Assembly: GCA_016342585.1 (NCBI GenBank)
Contig: JAEINK010000006.1
Span: 1-64,000, forward strand
Reading direction: 5' to 3'
Source of the DNA: Spirochaetales bacterium
GTDB lineage: Bacteria; Spirochaetota; Spirochaetia; UBA9216
Length of the DNA: 64,000 nt
In this document: in pieces, positions 26,549 to 34,329 of the stretch
Numbering within the stretch: the first letter of the stretch is position 1
How the letters are laid out: every line of letters begins with the position of its first letter
The notes under the pieces: model-generated
Told to the model about the DNA's origin: nothing
What the model saw: the letters and a program-made list of their open reading frames with translations, nothing else
The model's database searches: none
Position numbers and translations under genes: made by a program

Positions 26549-27502
26549 TCAGATCACGGCTATATAGATCTTCCCACCCAGAAACTCGCCCTGGGGTGAC
26601 AAACCATTATCCCCATCCACGGCACCATAGGCTGCCGTTGTCACCAGGATCATTCTTCGGTCATCGAAAACCGGGGAGAGAGCAATACTGGTGGGCTGTA
26701 AGGCAGGACACTCAATTTTCCCCAGGATCCTTCCCTCGCTCCTTCCCATGTTTTTGCCCCAGGCCACGCCTTCGGTTGATAAAAGAAGGATGGCAGAACC
26801 ACCCCAGAGGGCCGTCCAGAGAACACCGTCATCCATGATCATCCCGTCTGGCCCACCCATCTCCGGCTCAATTTTAATGACATCCTGAATACCGCCCAGG
26901 AGTCCCTCTTCCTCCAAATACTCATAGGAGATTATGGTTCCCCTGGCCGTATCGGTATGATAGAAGCGCCTGCCGTCGGCTGAAAAAGCCATTCCATTCG
27001 AAATTTTTATTCCCGAAAGGAGCTCTTCTCCTTTGAAAAATCCCCCCTTCCCATCGGGCGAGAATGAGAAGAGTGCTCCCCCCTCATGATCCGGATAGAG
27101 GGTACCGGCAAGAATCCTTCCCGAAGGATCCACGATGCAATCGTTAAACCGGCCCCCCTTTTTAAAGGATACAGGAAGCAGCAGCCGACTCTCCCCCTCC
27201 CCTTCATAGAGTTCCAGACCCTTTTCTGTCAAAAGGATGAGTCGCTCTTCTCTATCGAAACAGAAAGCCCCGACCATGGAGGAGGCCTTTACGAGGAGCT
27301 CCGGTTTGGAAAGGGCGGGGAGTAAAGGCTTTTCAGCAGAATCTGCATTAAAAAAATGTAAATCGGGAGTCCATTTCCACACCTCCCCCCGGGTTATATT
27401 ACACCAGTAAAAACTCCCCCCCTGCCACCGCGGCCCCTCGGCCAGTTCCTGAAGGGAAAGGGAAAGTTCCGAAAAATCAACATCCTGTAAAGCATAGTCC
27501 AT
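26549..27502 (-). CDS. SMP-30/gluconolactonase-family lactonase
   Basis: The 317-aa six-bladed beta-propeller has the family metal ligands: Glu in AEGPRWQGG near residue 23, the Asn in RFNDCIVDPSGRILAGT, and the Asp in GGPDGMIMDD. It hydrolyses sugar lactones (for example galactono- or arabinono-lactone) to the aldonic acids. The neighbours are the dehydrogenase that would make the lactone (27506-28261, 3 bp away) and the dehydratase that would use the acid. Together they form an oxidative sugar pathway. No signal peptide, so it acts in the cytoplasm. Confidence 0.9.
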   Translation of the reverse strand: MDYALQDVDFSELSLSLQELAEGPRWQGGSFYWCNITRGEVWKWTPDLHFFNADSAEKPLLPALSKPELLVKASSMVGAFCFDREERLILLTEKGLELYEGEGESRLLLPVSFKKGGRFNDCIVDPSGRILAGTLYPDHEGGALFSFSPDGKGGFFKGEELLSGIKISNGMAFSADGRRFYHTDTARGTIISYEYLEEEGLLGGIQDVIKIEPEMGGPDGMIMDDGVLWTALWGGSAILLLSTEGVAWGKNMGRSEGRILGKIECPALQPTSIALSPVFDDRRMILVTTAAYGAVDGDNGLSPQGEFLGGKIYIAVI

Positions 27503-27505
27503 CTG

Positions 27506-28261
27506 TCAAACCTCCTGAAGTACAGCAGTCCTCCCGCCGTCAATAATAATTGTCTCTCCGGTCATGAAGGCGGCATAGGGAGAGGATAAAAAGAGGGAAA
27601 AACCGCCAATCTGCTCAATCGTTCCCAAAGCCTTCAAAGGATGAATCGCCATGGTCTTCTCCCTCTCCGCCATGGGGTTCTCAAAACTGCGGAACCATTT
27701 TTCACTGCCTTCCGTTTCGATAAATCCGGGGGCAAGCCCCAGGACACGAATGGAAGGGGCAAGATCCAGGGCCATGGCCCGGACAAGTCCCATGAGCGCC
27801 GTCTTTGTCACATTATAGGGAAAACACCCTTTCATTGTCTGATACCCGTGATTCGAAGACATTATTTGAATCACGGGATTGTCCCCCCGGCGAAGAAGGG
27901 GGGCCGCAGCCTTTGCCACTCGCCAATGGCTCGTCAGATTCAGGTCCATATTCAATGACCAATCCTCTTCGGAACACCCCTCTGTCCCCTTGAAAACATT
28001 ACCGCCCGCATTGGAAACAAGGATATCCAGTTTCCCGAAATCATTATCAATGTTTTTTAAAAGCTCTTCAATCTCTTCCCGGGAGGTGACATCACATCGA
28101 TGGTAAGCGACACCCGCCGGAAGAGTCAACTCCCCGGAGGACCGCCTCCCGCACCCGATTACCTCTGCCCCGGATTGGGTAAGGGCATCCAGGATCCCCC
28201 TGCCGATTCCCCCGCCGGCCCCTGTTACCAGGGCTGTTTTCCCCTTCAAAGAAAGATTCAT
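27506..28261 (-). CDS. SDR-family dehydrogenase, probable sugar or sugar-acid dehydrogenase
   Basis: The 251-aa short-chain dehydrogenase has the nucleotide-binding VTGAGGGIGRG near residue 12, NAGGN near residue 84, catalytic Ser in IMSSN and Tyr/Lys in YNVTK near residue 149. The end IIIDGGRT is standard. In this operon it may oxidise the free sugar to a lactone or act on an intermediate. NAD versus NADP preference is not certain. The 9 bp to the dehydratase and 3 bp to the lactonase show cotranscription. Confidence 0.9.
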   Translation of the reverse strand: MNLSLKGKTALVTGAGGGIGRGILDALTQSGAEVIGCGRRSSGELTLPAGVAYHRCDVTSREEIEELLKNIDNDFGKLDILVSNAGGNVFKGTEGCSEEDWSLNMDLNLTSHWRVAKAAAPLLRRGDNPVIQIMSSNHGYQTMKGCFPYNVTKTALMGLVRAMALDLAPSIRVLGLAPGFIETEGSEKWFRSFENPMAEREKTMAIHPLKALGTIEQIGGFSLFLSSPYAAFMTGETIIIDGGRTAVLQEV

Positions 28262-28270
28262 ACCGGCCTC

Positions 28271-29434
28271 CTAAACATAATAATCCTTACGACTCATATC
28301 CCGGACACCCGGATGAGCTTCCATTTCCTCCTCCACAAGATCGACACCCAGACCCGGTTTATCGGAAAGGATGAAGTACCCATCCTCAACACGGAGCGGT
28401 ACATCAATAATGGTATCCCGCCAGGGGACATCATTCAGCATGAACTCCTGCCGGAAGAAGTTGGGAACCGATGCACAGACATGGGCACTGGCAATGGTCG
28501 AAAGCGGGCCATTGGGATTGTGAGGCGCCAGCTGAACATTGTAGATTTCCATCATGGTCGCCATCCGTTTCATCTCGGAAGGACCGCCGCATCGGGTTAT
28601 ATCAGGCATGATTATATCGGCAATACCATTCTCAAGGAGCTCCCGGATACCGTATCGGGTGTAGTGGCGTTCCCCCACACAGATAGAAACCGATGGATCC
28701 AGCCGTTCCCGAACAGCTTTCAGACTCTTCCAGTTCTCAGGCCCGACAGGCTCCTCATACCAGGTGATATCCAGATCGGCCAAGCGCTGAGCCATGGAAA
28801 GGGCTGTCTTCATATTAAGCAGGGCATGGGTTTCGATCATCAGATCCGCCTCAGCCCCCATGGCCTCACGGACAGCCCTGCTCACCGCATAGGCCCTGTC
28901 CTGTGCCTCGGGGGAAAGGGAGAGATTGCTGGAGAGATCATCCCCATAGAAATAGTTAACATGGGCAAAGGGATCAAACTTGCAGCCCGTGAATCCCAGC
29001 TCCCGGACCCTTTTTGCCTGGGAACCATAGTTTTCCGGGGTCAACTCCCCATGGGTAAACCAATAATTGGCATAGAGCTTTATCTTCTTCCGGAAGGCCC
29101 CGCCCAGGAGTTCATAAACAGGGATCCCCAGGACCTTCCCTTTAAGATCCAGAAGGGCCATATCGATGCCGCTGATGGCACAGAGTGAGGCTCCGGCGGG
29201 ACCAACCCAGTTTAAATCCCGGTAAAGTTTAGTCCAGATATAATCTGTCTTCATGGGATCCAGCCCCAGAATCCTCTCTCCGGCATGTTTTGCCGCCGCC
29301 TCCACCAGGGGACTGCCTGGCCAGTTTGTCGCCTCGCCAACCCCGGTAGCCCCTTCATCGGTATAGATCTTTATCATTGTCCAGTTATATTTAATCCCCT
29401 CAACAAGCCAGACTTTTACGTCGGTTATCTTCAT
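28271..29434 (-). CDS. Mandelate racemase/muconate-lactonizing enzyme-family sugar-acid dehydratase
   Basis: The 387-aa enolase-superfamily enzyme has the capping domain and a (beta/alpha)7 barrel with ETH near residue 200, the metal ligands in WYEEP and VGERHYTRYG, and a catalytic His in APHNPNGP. Such enzymes dehydrate aldonic acids to 2-keto-3-deoxy acids. Its partners (lactonase, dehydrogenase, KDG kinase, aldolase) fit exactly. The ETH replaces the usual D.(N/H) metal ligand in relatives, so substrate class is open. A second enolase-superfamily dehydratase with a different motif lies at 44664-45800. Confidence 0.9.
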   Translation of the reverse strand: MKITDVKVWLVEGIKYNWTMIKIYTDEGATGVGEATNWPGSPLVEAAAKHAGERILGLDPMKTDYIWTKLYRDLNWVGPAGASLCAISGIDMALLDLKGKVLGIPVYELLGGAFRKKIKLYANYWFTHGELTPENYGSQAKRVRELGFTGCKFDPFAHVNYFYGDDLSSNLSLSPEAQDRAYAVSRAVREAMGAEADLMIETHALLNMKTALSMAQRLADLDITWYEEPVGPENWKSLKAVRERLDPSVSICVGERHYTRYGIRELLENGIADIIMPDITRCGGPSEMKRMATMMEIYNVQLAPHNPNGPLSTIASAHVCASVPNFFRQEFMLNDVPWRDTIIDVPLRVEDGYFILSDKPGLGVDLVEEEMEAHPGVRDMSRKDYYV

Positions 29435-29456
29435 CCATTTTTCTCCTTACAATCCT

Positions 29457-30155
29457 TTACAGTATTCCATACTTATCCCAGGCTTCCCTGGCGGTCAAAC
29501 CACCTTCGATGGCCTTTTGCACGGTTTTCTCACCAGTGGCCTTCTCATAGGCCAGCCGGATCACCTCTTCTTCGATAGCCCGGGGAACAATAACCACCCC
29601 ATCGATATCGGCCACAATCAAATCCCCGGATTCGACCTGCACATTTCCAATCCGGAGGGGGCACCTGAAATCGATGACCTTTCCCCGGGGGGCCTGATCC
29701 TGAGCGTAATTACCATAGGAAAAAACAGGGAATCCTATTTCCAGAATACCTTTGGTATCCCGGTGATACCCATCCATGATGGCCCCCCTGCTGCCGCAGG
29801 CTTTTGCCCTTGTGCTCATAAGTTCACCCCAGAGTGCATAATTGGGAGAGGCCCCGGCACAGAGGTAAATCTCCCCCTCTTTCAGTCCATCTAAAGCATC
29901 AAGCATTCGCCCGAAGGGCTGGCCGACCTCTTCAGGATCGATTCCCCGCCCTGCGGCCATCGCCGCAGCCTGATGAATGTCAGCCTCTAAAACGGTCATG
30001 GCCCGGCCTGTCAGGATGGAGACATCACCGAGGGGTCTGATCTGTGGGGATAAAAATTGATTCAAGAAACCCATGCTGTCCATCACATCACCGATGACAG
30101 CGGTATATAGAGACCTTTCAACCAGTTCAAATAGTTCCCTATCACTCTTATACAT
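29457..30155 (-). CDS. RraA-family protein (HMG aldolase/oxaloacetate decarboxylase-like)
   Basis: I start at ATG 30155, which has AGAGGAG upstream; the longer frame (30176) lacks it. The 232-aa protein has the family's characteristic GDVMDSMG near residue 21, YNAL-like ASPNYALWGELMS near residue 100 and the metal-binding RGAIMDGYHRD near residue 123. RraA proteins include aldolases that split 4-hydroxy-2-oxo acids, which would suit the end of a sugar-acid pathway. It is the first gene in the operon and divergent from an AraC regulator. Confidence 0.88.
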   Translation of the reverse strand: MYKSDRELFELVERSLYTAVIGDVMDSMGFLNQFLSPQIRPLGDVSILTGRAMTVLEADIHQAAAMAAGRGIDPEEVGQPFGRMLDALDGLKEGEIYLCAGASPNYALWGELMSTRAKACGSRGAIMDGYHRDTKGILEIGFPVFSYGNYAQDQAPRGKVIDFRCPLRIGNVQVESGDLIVADIDGVVIVPRAIEEEVIRLAYEKATGEKTVQKAIEGGLTAREAWDKYGIL

Positions 30156-30223
30156 GCTTATCTCCTCTGAATTCATACTTGAGAGAAGGATAGTTTAGTT
30201 CTATAGTGAAAGGAATACAGACA

Positions 30224-31075
30224 ATGGGACAAATGATGGACAAAATGATTAAATCCTTCAGATATTACATCGATCCGCCACCGGGAAACGAAGGCTGGGG
30301 TCTTTCGGTTCACGGGGTCGGAGGATACAGCGGAAATCGGGGAGAAGTGGGGCGCTCAGGCCGTATTTTCCCCCATTTTGCCCTGGTTTATATCACCGAT
30401 GGGGGAGGAACCTGGTTAACCGCAGAAAAAGAGTCGCAGGAGCTCATCCCCGGAGATTGTCTCCTGATAATCCCGGAGGTTTGGCACTCCTATTTCCCCG
30501 ATAAACAAAAGGGGTGGAGTCAGTACTGGGTATTGTTTAATGGATATTATGCCCGGGAACTCTTAAAAAAGGGGATCTTCGATCCGAATGAAACCCACTT
30601 CCATGCCGGTCTTGATTATTCAGTGATCGATCACTACAAATCCCTGAAAAGCCTGGCTGAAACCAACCCCATACCGCCATTCCGTCCTATGGCCACGGGA
30701 CTCTACAACCTGATAAACCTTTTGTGGCAGCTCAAAGAGAAGGCCCTTAACCCGTCTTCGTCGAACAGGGAGATAGCCGAAGCCCAGGCCCTCATCAGGG
30801 AGAGGTGGAACAGGGATATCGATTATAAGGATCTGGCTGAAAACCTTAACATGAGCTATTCGAACTTCAGAAGGTTATTTAAGCAAGTGACGGGCTACTC
30901 CCCCCATAATTTTCAAATCTCGTTACGGATCAACAAGGCAAAACATCTCCTCGACACCTCGGACTTCTCAATAAAGGAGCTGTCCCTTCAGACGGGATTC
31001 AAGGATCCCTACTATTTTTCAAGGATATTCAAGGAGAAGACAGGAATTGCCCCTAGCAAATGGCATACTTTCTGA
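30224..31075 (+). CDS. AraC-family regulator with N-terminal cupin
   Basis: The 283-aa protein has an N-terminal cupin-type effector domain (IPEVWHSYFPD, QYWVLFNGYY) and a C-terminal double helix-turn-helix (LAENLNMSYSNFRRLFKQVTGYSP, LSLQTGFKDPYYFSRIFKEKTG). I prefer ATG 30224 to the GTG at 30206, because AAAGGA lies just before it, but this is not certain. It is transcribed away from the RraA operon, with 68 bp between, so it is the likely activator of that operon. Ligand unknown. Confidence 0.88.
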   Translation: MGQMMDKMIKSFRYYIDPPPGNEGWGLSVHGVGGYSGNRGEVGRSGRIFPHFALVYITDGGGTWLTAEKESQELIPGDCLLIIPEVWHSYFPDKQKGWSQYWVLFNGYYARELLKKGIFDPNETHFHAGLDYSVIDHYKSLKSLAETNPIPPFRPMATGLYNLINLLWQLKEKALNPSSSNREIAEAQALIRERWNRDIDYKDLAENLNMSYSNFRRLFKQVTGYSPHNFQISLRINKAKHLLDTSDFSIKELSLQTGFKDPYYFSRIFKEKTGIAPSKWHTF

Positions 31076-31135
31076 TTAACCCGTATTCGGCTCAATTCAT
31101 ATTTTGATCAATTACATCAGTACAGCTTTACAGAT

Positions 31136-32176
31136 TCAAAAGAGTTCGGTGTGATTACGAAAAAAATCGATATTCTCACGAAAGTATATATCGATAGGAA
31201 CCTGTACCCCTTCTTCCGGGGGTATCATATTATCGGCCAGGGATTTGAGAAGCCATTTAACCGCAAGATAGCCCTGAAGCTCAGGAGACTGAAAGATGAG
31301 GGAGGTAACAGCACCGGCCCTAAGCAGAGCCCTGTTCGATTCGGTACAGTCATTCCCGATAAGGGGGCAGCTGAATTTATTTTCCGCAAGAAAACTTCCG
31401 GCCCCTTCGGTAGCCTGACCACTCACGGCATAGATCCCCTTGAACGTCCCCCTGTTCCGGGAGAGAATTTCAAAGGTCTGTGCCCTATCCTCATGCATGA
31501 AGAAAGGCCCGAGGATCTCACTTTCCCGGCCACTCTCCCGGTATATATCAAGGAACCCCTTCACACGCTCTTCATGGGCCCAAATCCGTTCATATCCGCT
31601 CATCAATAGAACAGGTCCGGCGGTCATGTTCATAAGGAGCTCACCGGCAACCCGGCCGGAAGCATAAAGGTCCTGACCGATAAAAGCAGAACGCCCGCTC
31701 CCGGGGGCATCGGTGTTTACCGTAACAACACGCGTTCCCCCCTGCTCAAGCTTTGCGATGGGGCCGTTCAAACTGGTCCTGTCGGCAGGGATAACCACAA
31801 CGCCGCTCAATTCCTCCCGGATTTTCAGGAGACCTTCAAGGCAAACCTTTTCATCCTCCGGATCCTCCAGAGAGATGTGTTTTATCTGTAATGTGAACTC
31901 GGGAGAAGCATCATCTATCCCCTTCTGCAGTCCCTCTTCGATCTTCCTGAAAAAGGGGACATCTCCCGGAATCAGGGCAACTATTCTCTTTTTCTGCTGA
32001 AGGGGCAGAAAGGATTCGATCTTCCGATCGATATATCCGAGCCGGCGGGCTTCGGAGAGAACCCGCTCTTTGGTTTCGATGTTAATCCGTCCCCGGTTAT
32101 GAATGGCCCGGTCAACAGTCCCCCTGGAGATCTTTAGGGAGTCGGCAATATCCTGAAGTGACACTCTCTTTGACAT
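31136..32176 (-). CDS. LacI-family transcriptional regulator
   Basis: The 346-aa protein has the LacI helix-turn-helix (VSLQDIADSLKISRGTVDRAIHNRGRI) and a periplasmic-binding-protein-like sugar sensor (IVALIPGDVPFF, AFIGQDLYASGRVAGELL, IGNDCTESNRALL). It lies between two AraC genes in the sugar-acid cluster and is convergent with the first. Binding sites are not assigned; the repeated motif near 25119-25244 is one candidate. Confidence 0.92.
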   Translation of the reverse strand: MSKRVSLQDIADSLKISRGTVDRAIHNRGRINIETKERVLSEARRLGYIDRKIESFLPLQQKKRIVALIPGDVPFFRKIEEGLQKGIDDASPEFTLQIKHISLEDPEDEKVCLEGLLKIREELSGVVVIPADRTSLNGPIAKLEQGGTRVVTVNTDAPGSGRSAFIGQDLYASGRVAGELLMNMTAGPVLLMSGYERIWAHEERVKGFLDIYRESGRESEILGPFFMHEDRAQTFEILSRNRGTFKGIYAVSGQATEGAGSFLAENKFSCPLIGNDCTESNRALLRAGAVTSLIFQSPELQGYLAVKWLLKSLADNMIPPEEGVQVPIDIYFRENIDFFRNHTELF

Positions 32177-32218
32177 GGTAAAATTATAACCGAGGAGGCT
32201 GATTTATAGAAGCGGGGT

Positions 32219-33064
32219 TTATTCGTAAGAGATAATCGACCTGCGGTACTGGCCGGGGCTTAAACCGGTAGTCTTCCTGAACATCCGGCTGAAATACTGG
32301 GGGTCATCAAAACCCGCATTATAGGCGATCTCTTTTATGGGCTGGCTGGAAAATGAGAGCTGTTCACAGACATACTCGATACGGATACGATTCAGATATT
32401 GTATGGGAGAGTATCCGGTCACAGCTTTAAAGAGGGCCCGGAGGTAGTTATAGGAATAACCGCGAATGGCCACAATGTCCTTAACTGGACGCCTGGTAAG
32501 AAGATTTTCCTGAAGCCGGGTTTTGATCTCCTCGGCGAGAGCCTCCTTCACACCGATTTTTTTCCCGGCTCCGGAGACCCCCGGCACAACCGAAAGGAGC
32601 ATCCGGTAGAGGATGGCAGAGGATTGAATCTGATAATCGAGGGGTTTTCGCTCGGAGAGGAGTATGAGTTCTTCAAAGGAGGACTGAACATCCCATCGCA
32701 TGACTTTTGACAGAACGGGAGCGTTTCTATCAAGATACCCCCCTTTTTCAAGCAGTTCACCTATCTCCCCCGTAAAAATAACCCAGTACTGAGTCCAGCT
32801 CCCCCCCACAGGACCATAGCGATGAGGCTGACCGGGGAAGAGAAAAAAGAGAGACCCCGCCTCAAGGGGGAGAGGCTCCTTCCTCTCAGATCCATAATAG
32901 GCCCCCTTCCCCCGGGAGATAAAGACAGCCGCAAAGAAGTTTAAGACACGCATTCCATAGATATTTACATCTTCATGGGTAATCCTGCCCGAGCCTATAA
33001 CGGTAAGACCTGGAATCAGCTTTCCCGGCATGATGAAACTGTCATTCCTTTCATTTTCGATCAT
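32219..33064 (-). CDS. AraC-family regulator, cupin type
   Basis: The open frame extends to a GTG at 33142, but its first 26 residues are hydrophobic and unlike the family, so I take the ATG at 33064 (MIENERND). Neither start has a good ribosome site. The 281-aa protein has a cupin N-domain (FPGQPHRYGPVGGSWTQYWVIFTG) and a C-terminal AraC HTH (IVAIRGYSYNYLRALFKAVTGYSP, IAYNAGFDDPQYFSRMFRKTTGLSP). It is divergent from the third URO-D gene, a likely target. Confidence 0.88.
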   Translation of the reverse strand: MIENERNDSFIMPGKLIPGLTVIGSGRITHEDVNIYGMRVLNFFAAVFISRGKGAYYGSERKEPLPLEAGSLFFLFPGQPHRYGPVGGSWTQYWVIFTGEIGELLEKGGYLDRNAPVLSKVMRWDVQSSFEELILLSERKPLDYQIQSSAILYRMLLSVVPGVSGAGKKIGVKEALAEEIKTRLQENLLTRRPVKDIVAIRGYSYNYLRALFKAVTGYSPIQYLNRIRIEYVCEQLSFSSQPIKEIAYNAGFDDPQYFSRMFRKTTGLSPGQYRRSIISYE

Positions 33065-33199
33065 AATCAAATAATACAATTTTTTCATAACAAAACAACT
33101 GATATTACCGCTAAACCATAAAAAGACAATCAAAAAGTCCACTATTTTATATCAAAATATCTCTATACGAACAGGGAATCCCGATCTAATAATGACAGC

Positions 33200-34282
33200 A
33201 TGAATAAGAGAGAAGCCTTTATACGAGTATTAAAGAGAGAGGAAGTGGAAAATACCCCCCGGATATTTCCACCGGATATTGATTTAACTCCTCCAAAGAT
33301 GGATGAGTTTAAGAAGATAAAAACAGATAAAAGCGTAGAAGAGTATTTTGGACTTTTTCATCGAACGGTAGCGTGCAGAATGGAAAAAACCTATTCCGGT
33401 GACGGGAAACAACTCTTTACCGGAAAAGAGATGCCCGCCGAATATGAGGTTGATCCTTTCGGGACCGGAGAGTCTAAAGGTTCCGCCGCCTGCCTGCATA
33501 TGGTCCACTTTCACCCGCCTCTTGCGGGAGAAGGCACCACCATGGAGGACCTGGCGAACCATCCTCTTCCGGTTATCGGCCCCGGTGAAAAAGAGAGGTT
33601 GACGAAACTGATCGGGGAGCTCCACGATAAAAATATCGCAGTGAGAGCATGGCTGGAACAGACGATATGGGAAAGATCCTGGCTTATCCGCGGAATGGAA
33701 GATCTGATGATGGATATGGTGATGGAGGCCCCCAAAGCTGAACTCCTGCTGGACAGGATCACCGAACACTCCTGCCGGACGGCAGCCTTCCTTGCCGGTA
33801 CAGGGGTAGATCTGATTGCCCTGGGTGATGATATAGGGATGCAATCCACTCCCTTGATAGACCCGAAAATGTGGATGAAATTCCTCCAGCCCCGCCTGGC
33901 AAAGGTAATCGCCGCGGCAAAAGCGGTTAATCCGGATGTGCTCATATCCTACCACTCCTGCGGATTTGCCACCCCCTTCATAGACGGGCTGATCGAAGCG
34001 GGTGTTGAGGTTCTGAACCCCCTCCAGCCGGAGAGTATGAATGTTGAAGAGGTTTATAATAAATATAATGACAGGCTTGCCTTCTGGGGAGCCATTGGAA
34101 CCCAGACCACAATGCCCTTTGGAACACCGGAGGATGTCAGACAGGCCGTACTTGATATTGCCCGATTGAGTGAACAGAAGAGAGGATTTCTGATCTCCCC
34201 CACCCATGTCATCGAACCGGAAGTGTCCTGGGACAATCTCCATACCTATATTATCACGATGAAAGAGTTAAACGGACTCTGA
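33200..34282 (+). CDS. URO-D superfamily protein, copy 3 (distant)
   Basis: The 360-aa protein belongs to the uroporphyrinogen decarboxylase superfamily. Its HxC element ISYHSCGFATPFI lies near residue 250, and it has GVDLIALGDDIGMQ near residue 210. It is much more divergent from copies 1 and 2 than they are from each other, and it has no second Cys near the C-terminus. It is divergent from the AraC gene at 32219-33064. A role in sugar or methylated-sugar catabolism is only inference. Confidence 0.8.
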   Translation: MNKREAFIRVLKREEVENTPRIFPPDIDLTPPKMDEFKKIKTDKSVEEYFGLFHRTVACRMEKTYSGDGKQLFTGKEMPAEYEVDPFGTGESKGSAACLHMVHFHPPLAGEGTTMEDLANHPLPVIGPGEKERLTKLIGELHDKNIAVRAWLEQTIWERSWLIRGMEDLMMDMVMEAPKAELLLDRITEHSCRTAAFLAGTGVDLIALGDDIGMQSTPLIDPKMWMKFLQPRLAKVIAAAKAVNPDVLISYHSCGFATPFIDGLIEAGVEVLNPLQPESMNVEEVYNKYNDRLAFWGAIGTQTTMPFGTPEDVRQAVLDIARLSEQKRGFLISPTHVIEPEVSWDNLHTYIITMKELNGL

Positions 34283-34329
34283 TTTATAATATGAATTTAT
34301 AATATAAATTCGTCCTTTTTTTATTATCC

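Noticed and set aside
28100..29188. A 362-aa open frame on the plus strand
   Set aside because: It is antisense to the clearly recognisable enolase-superfamily dehydratase and SDR genes; no domain is visible.
33284..34243. A 319-aa open frame on the minus strand
   Set aside because: It is the shadow of the URO-D gene at 33200-34282, which has real family motifs.
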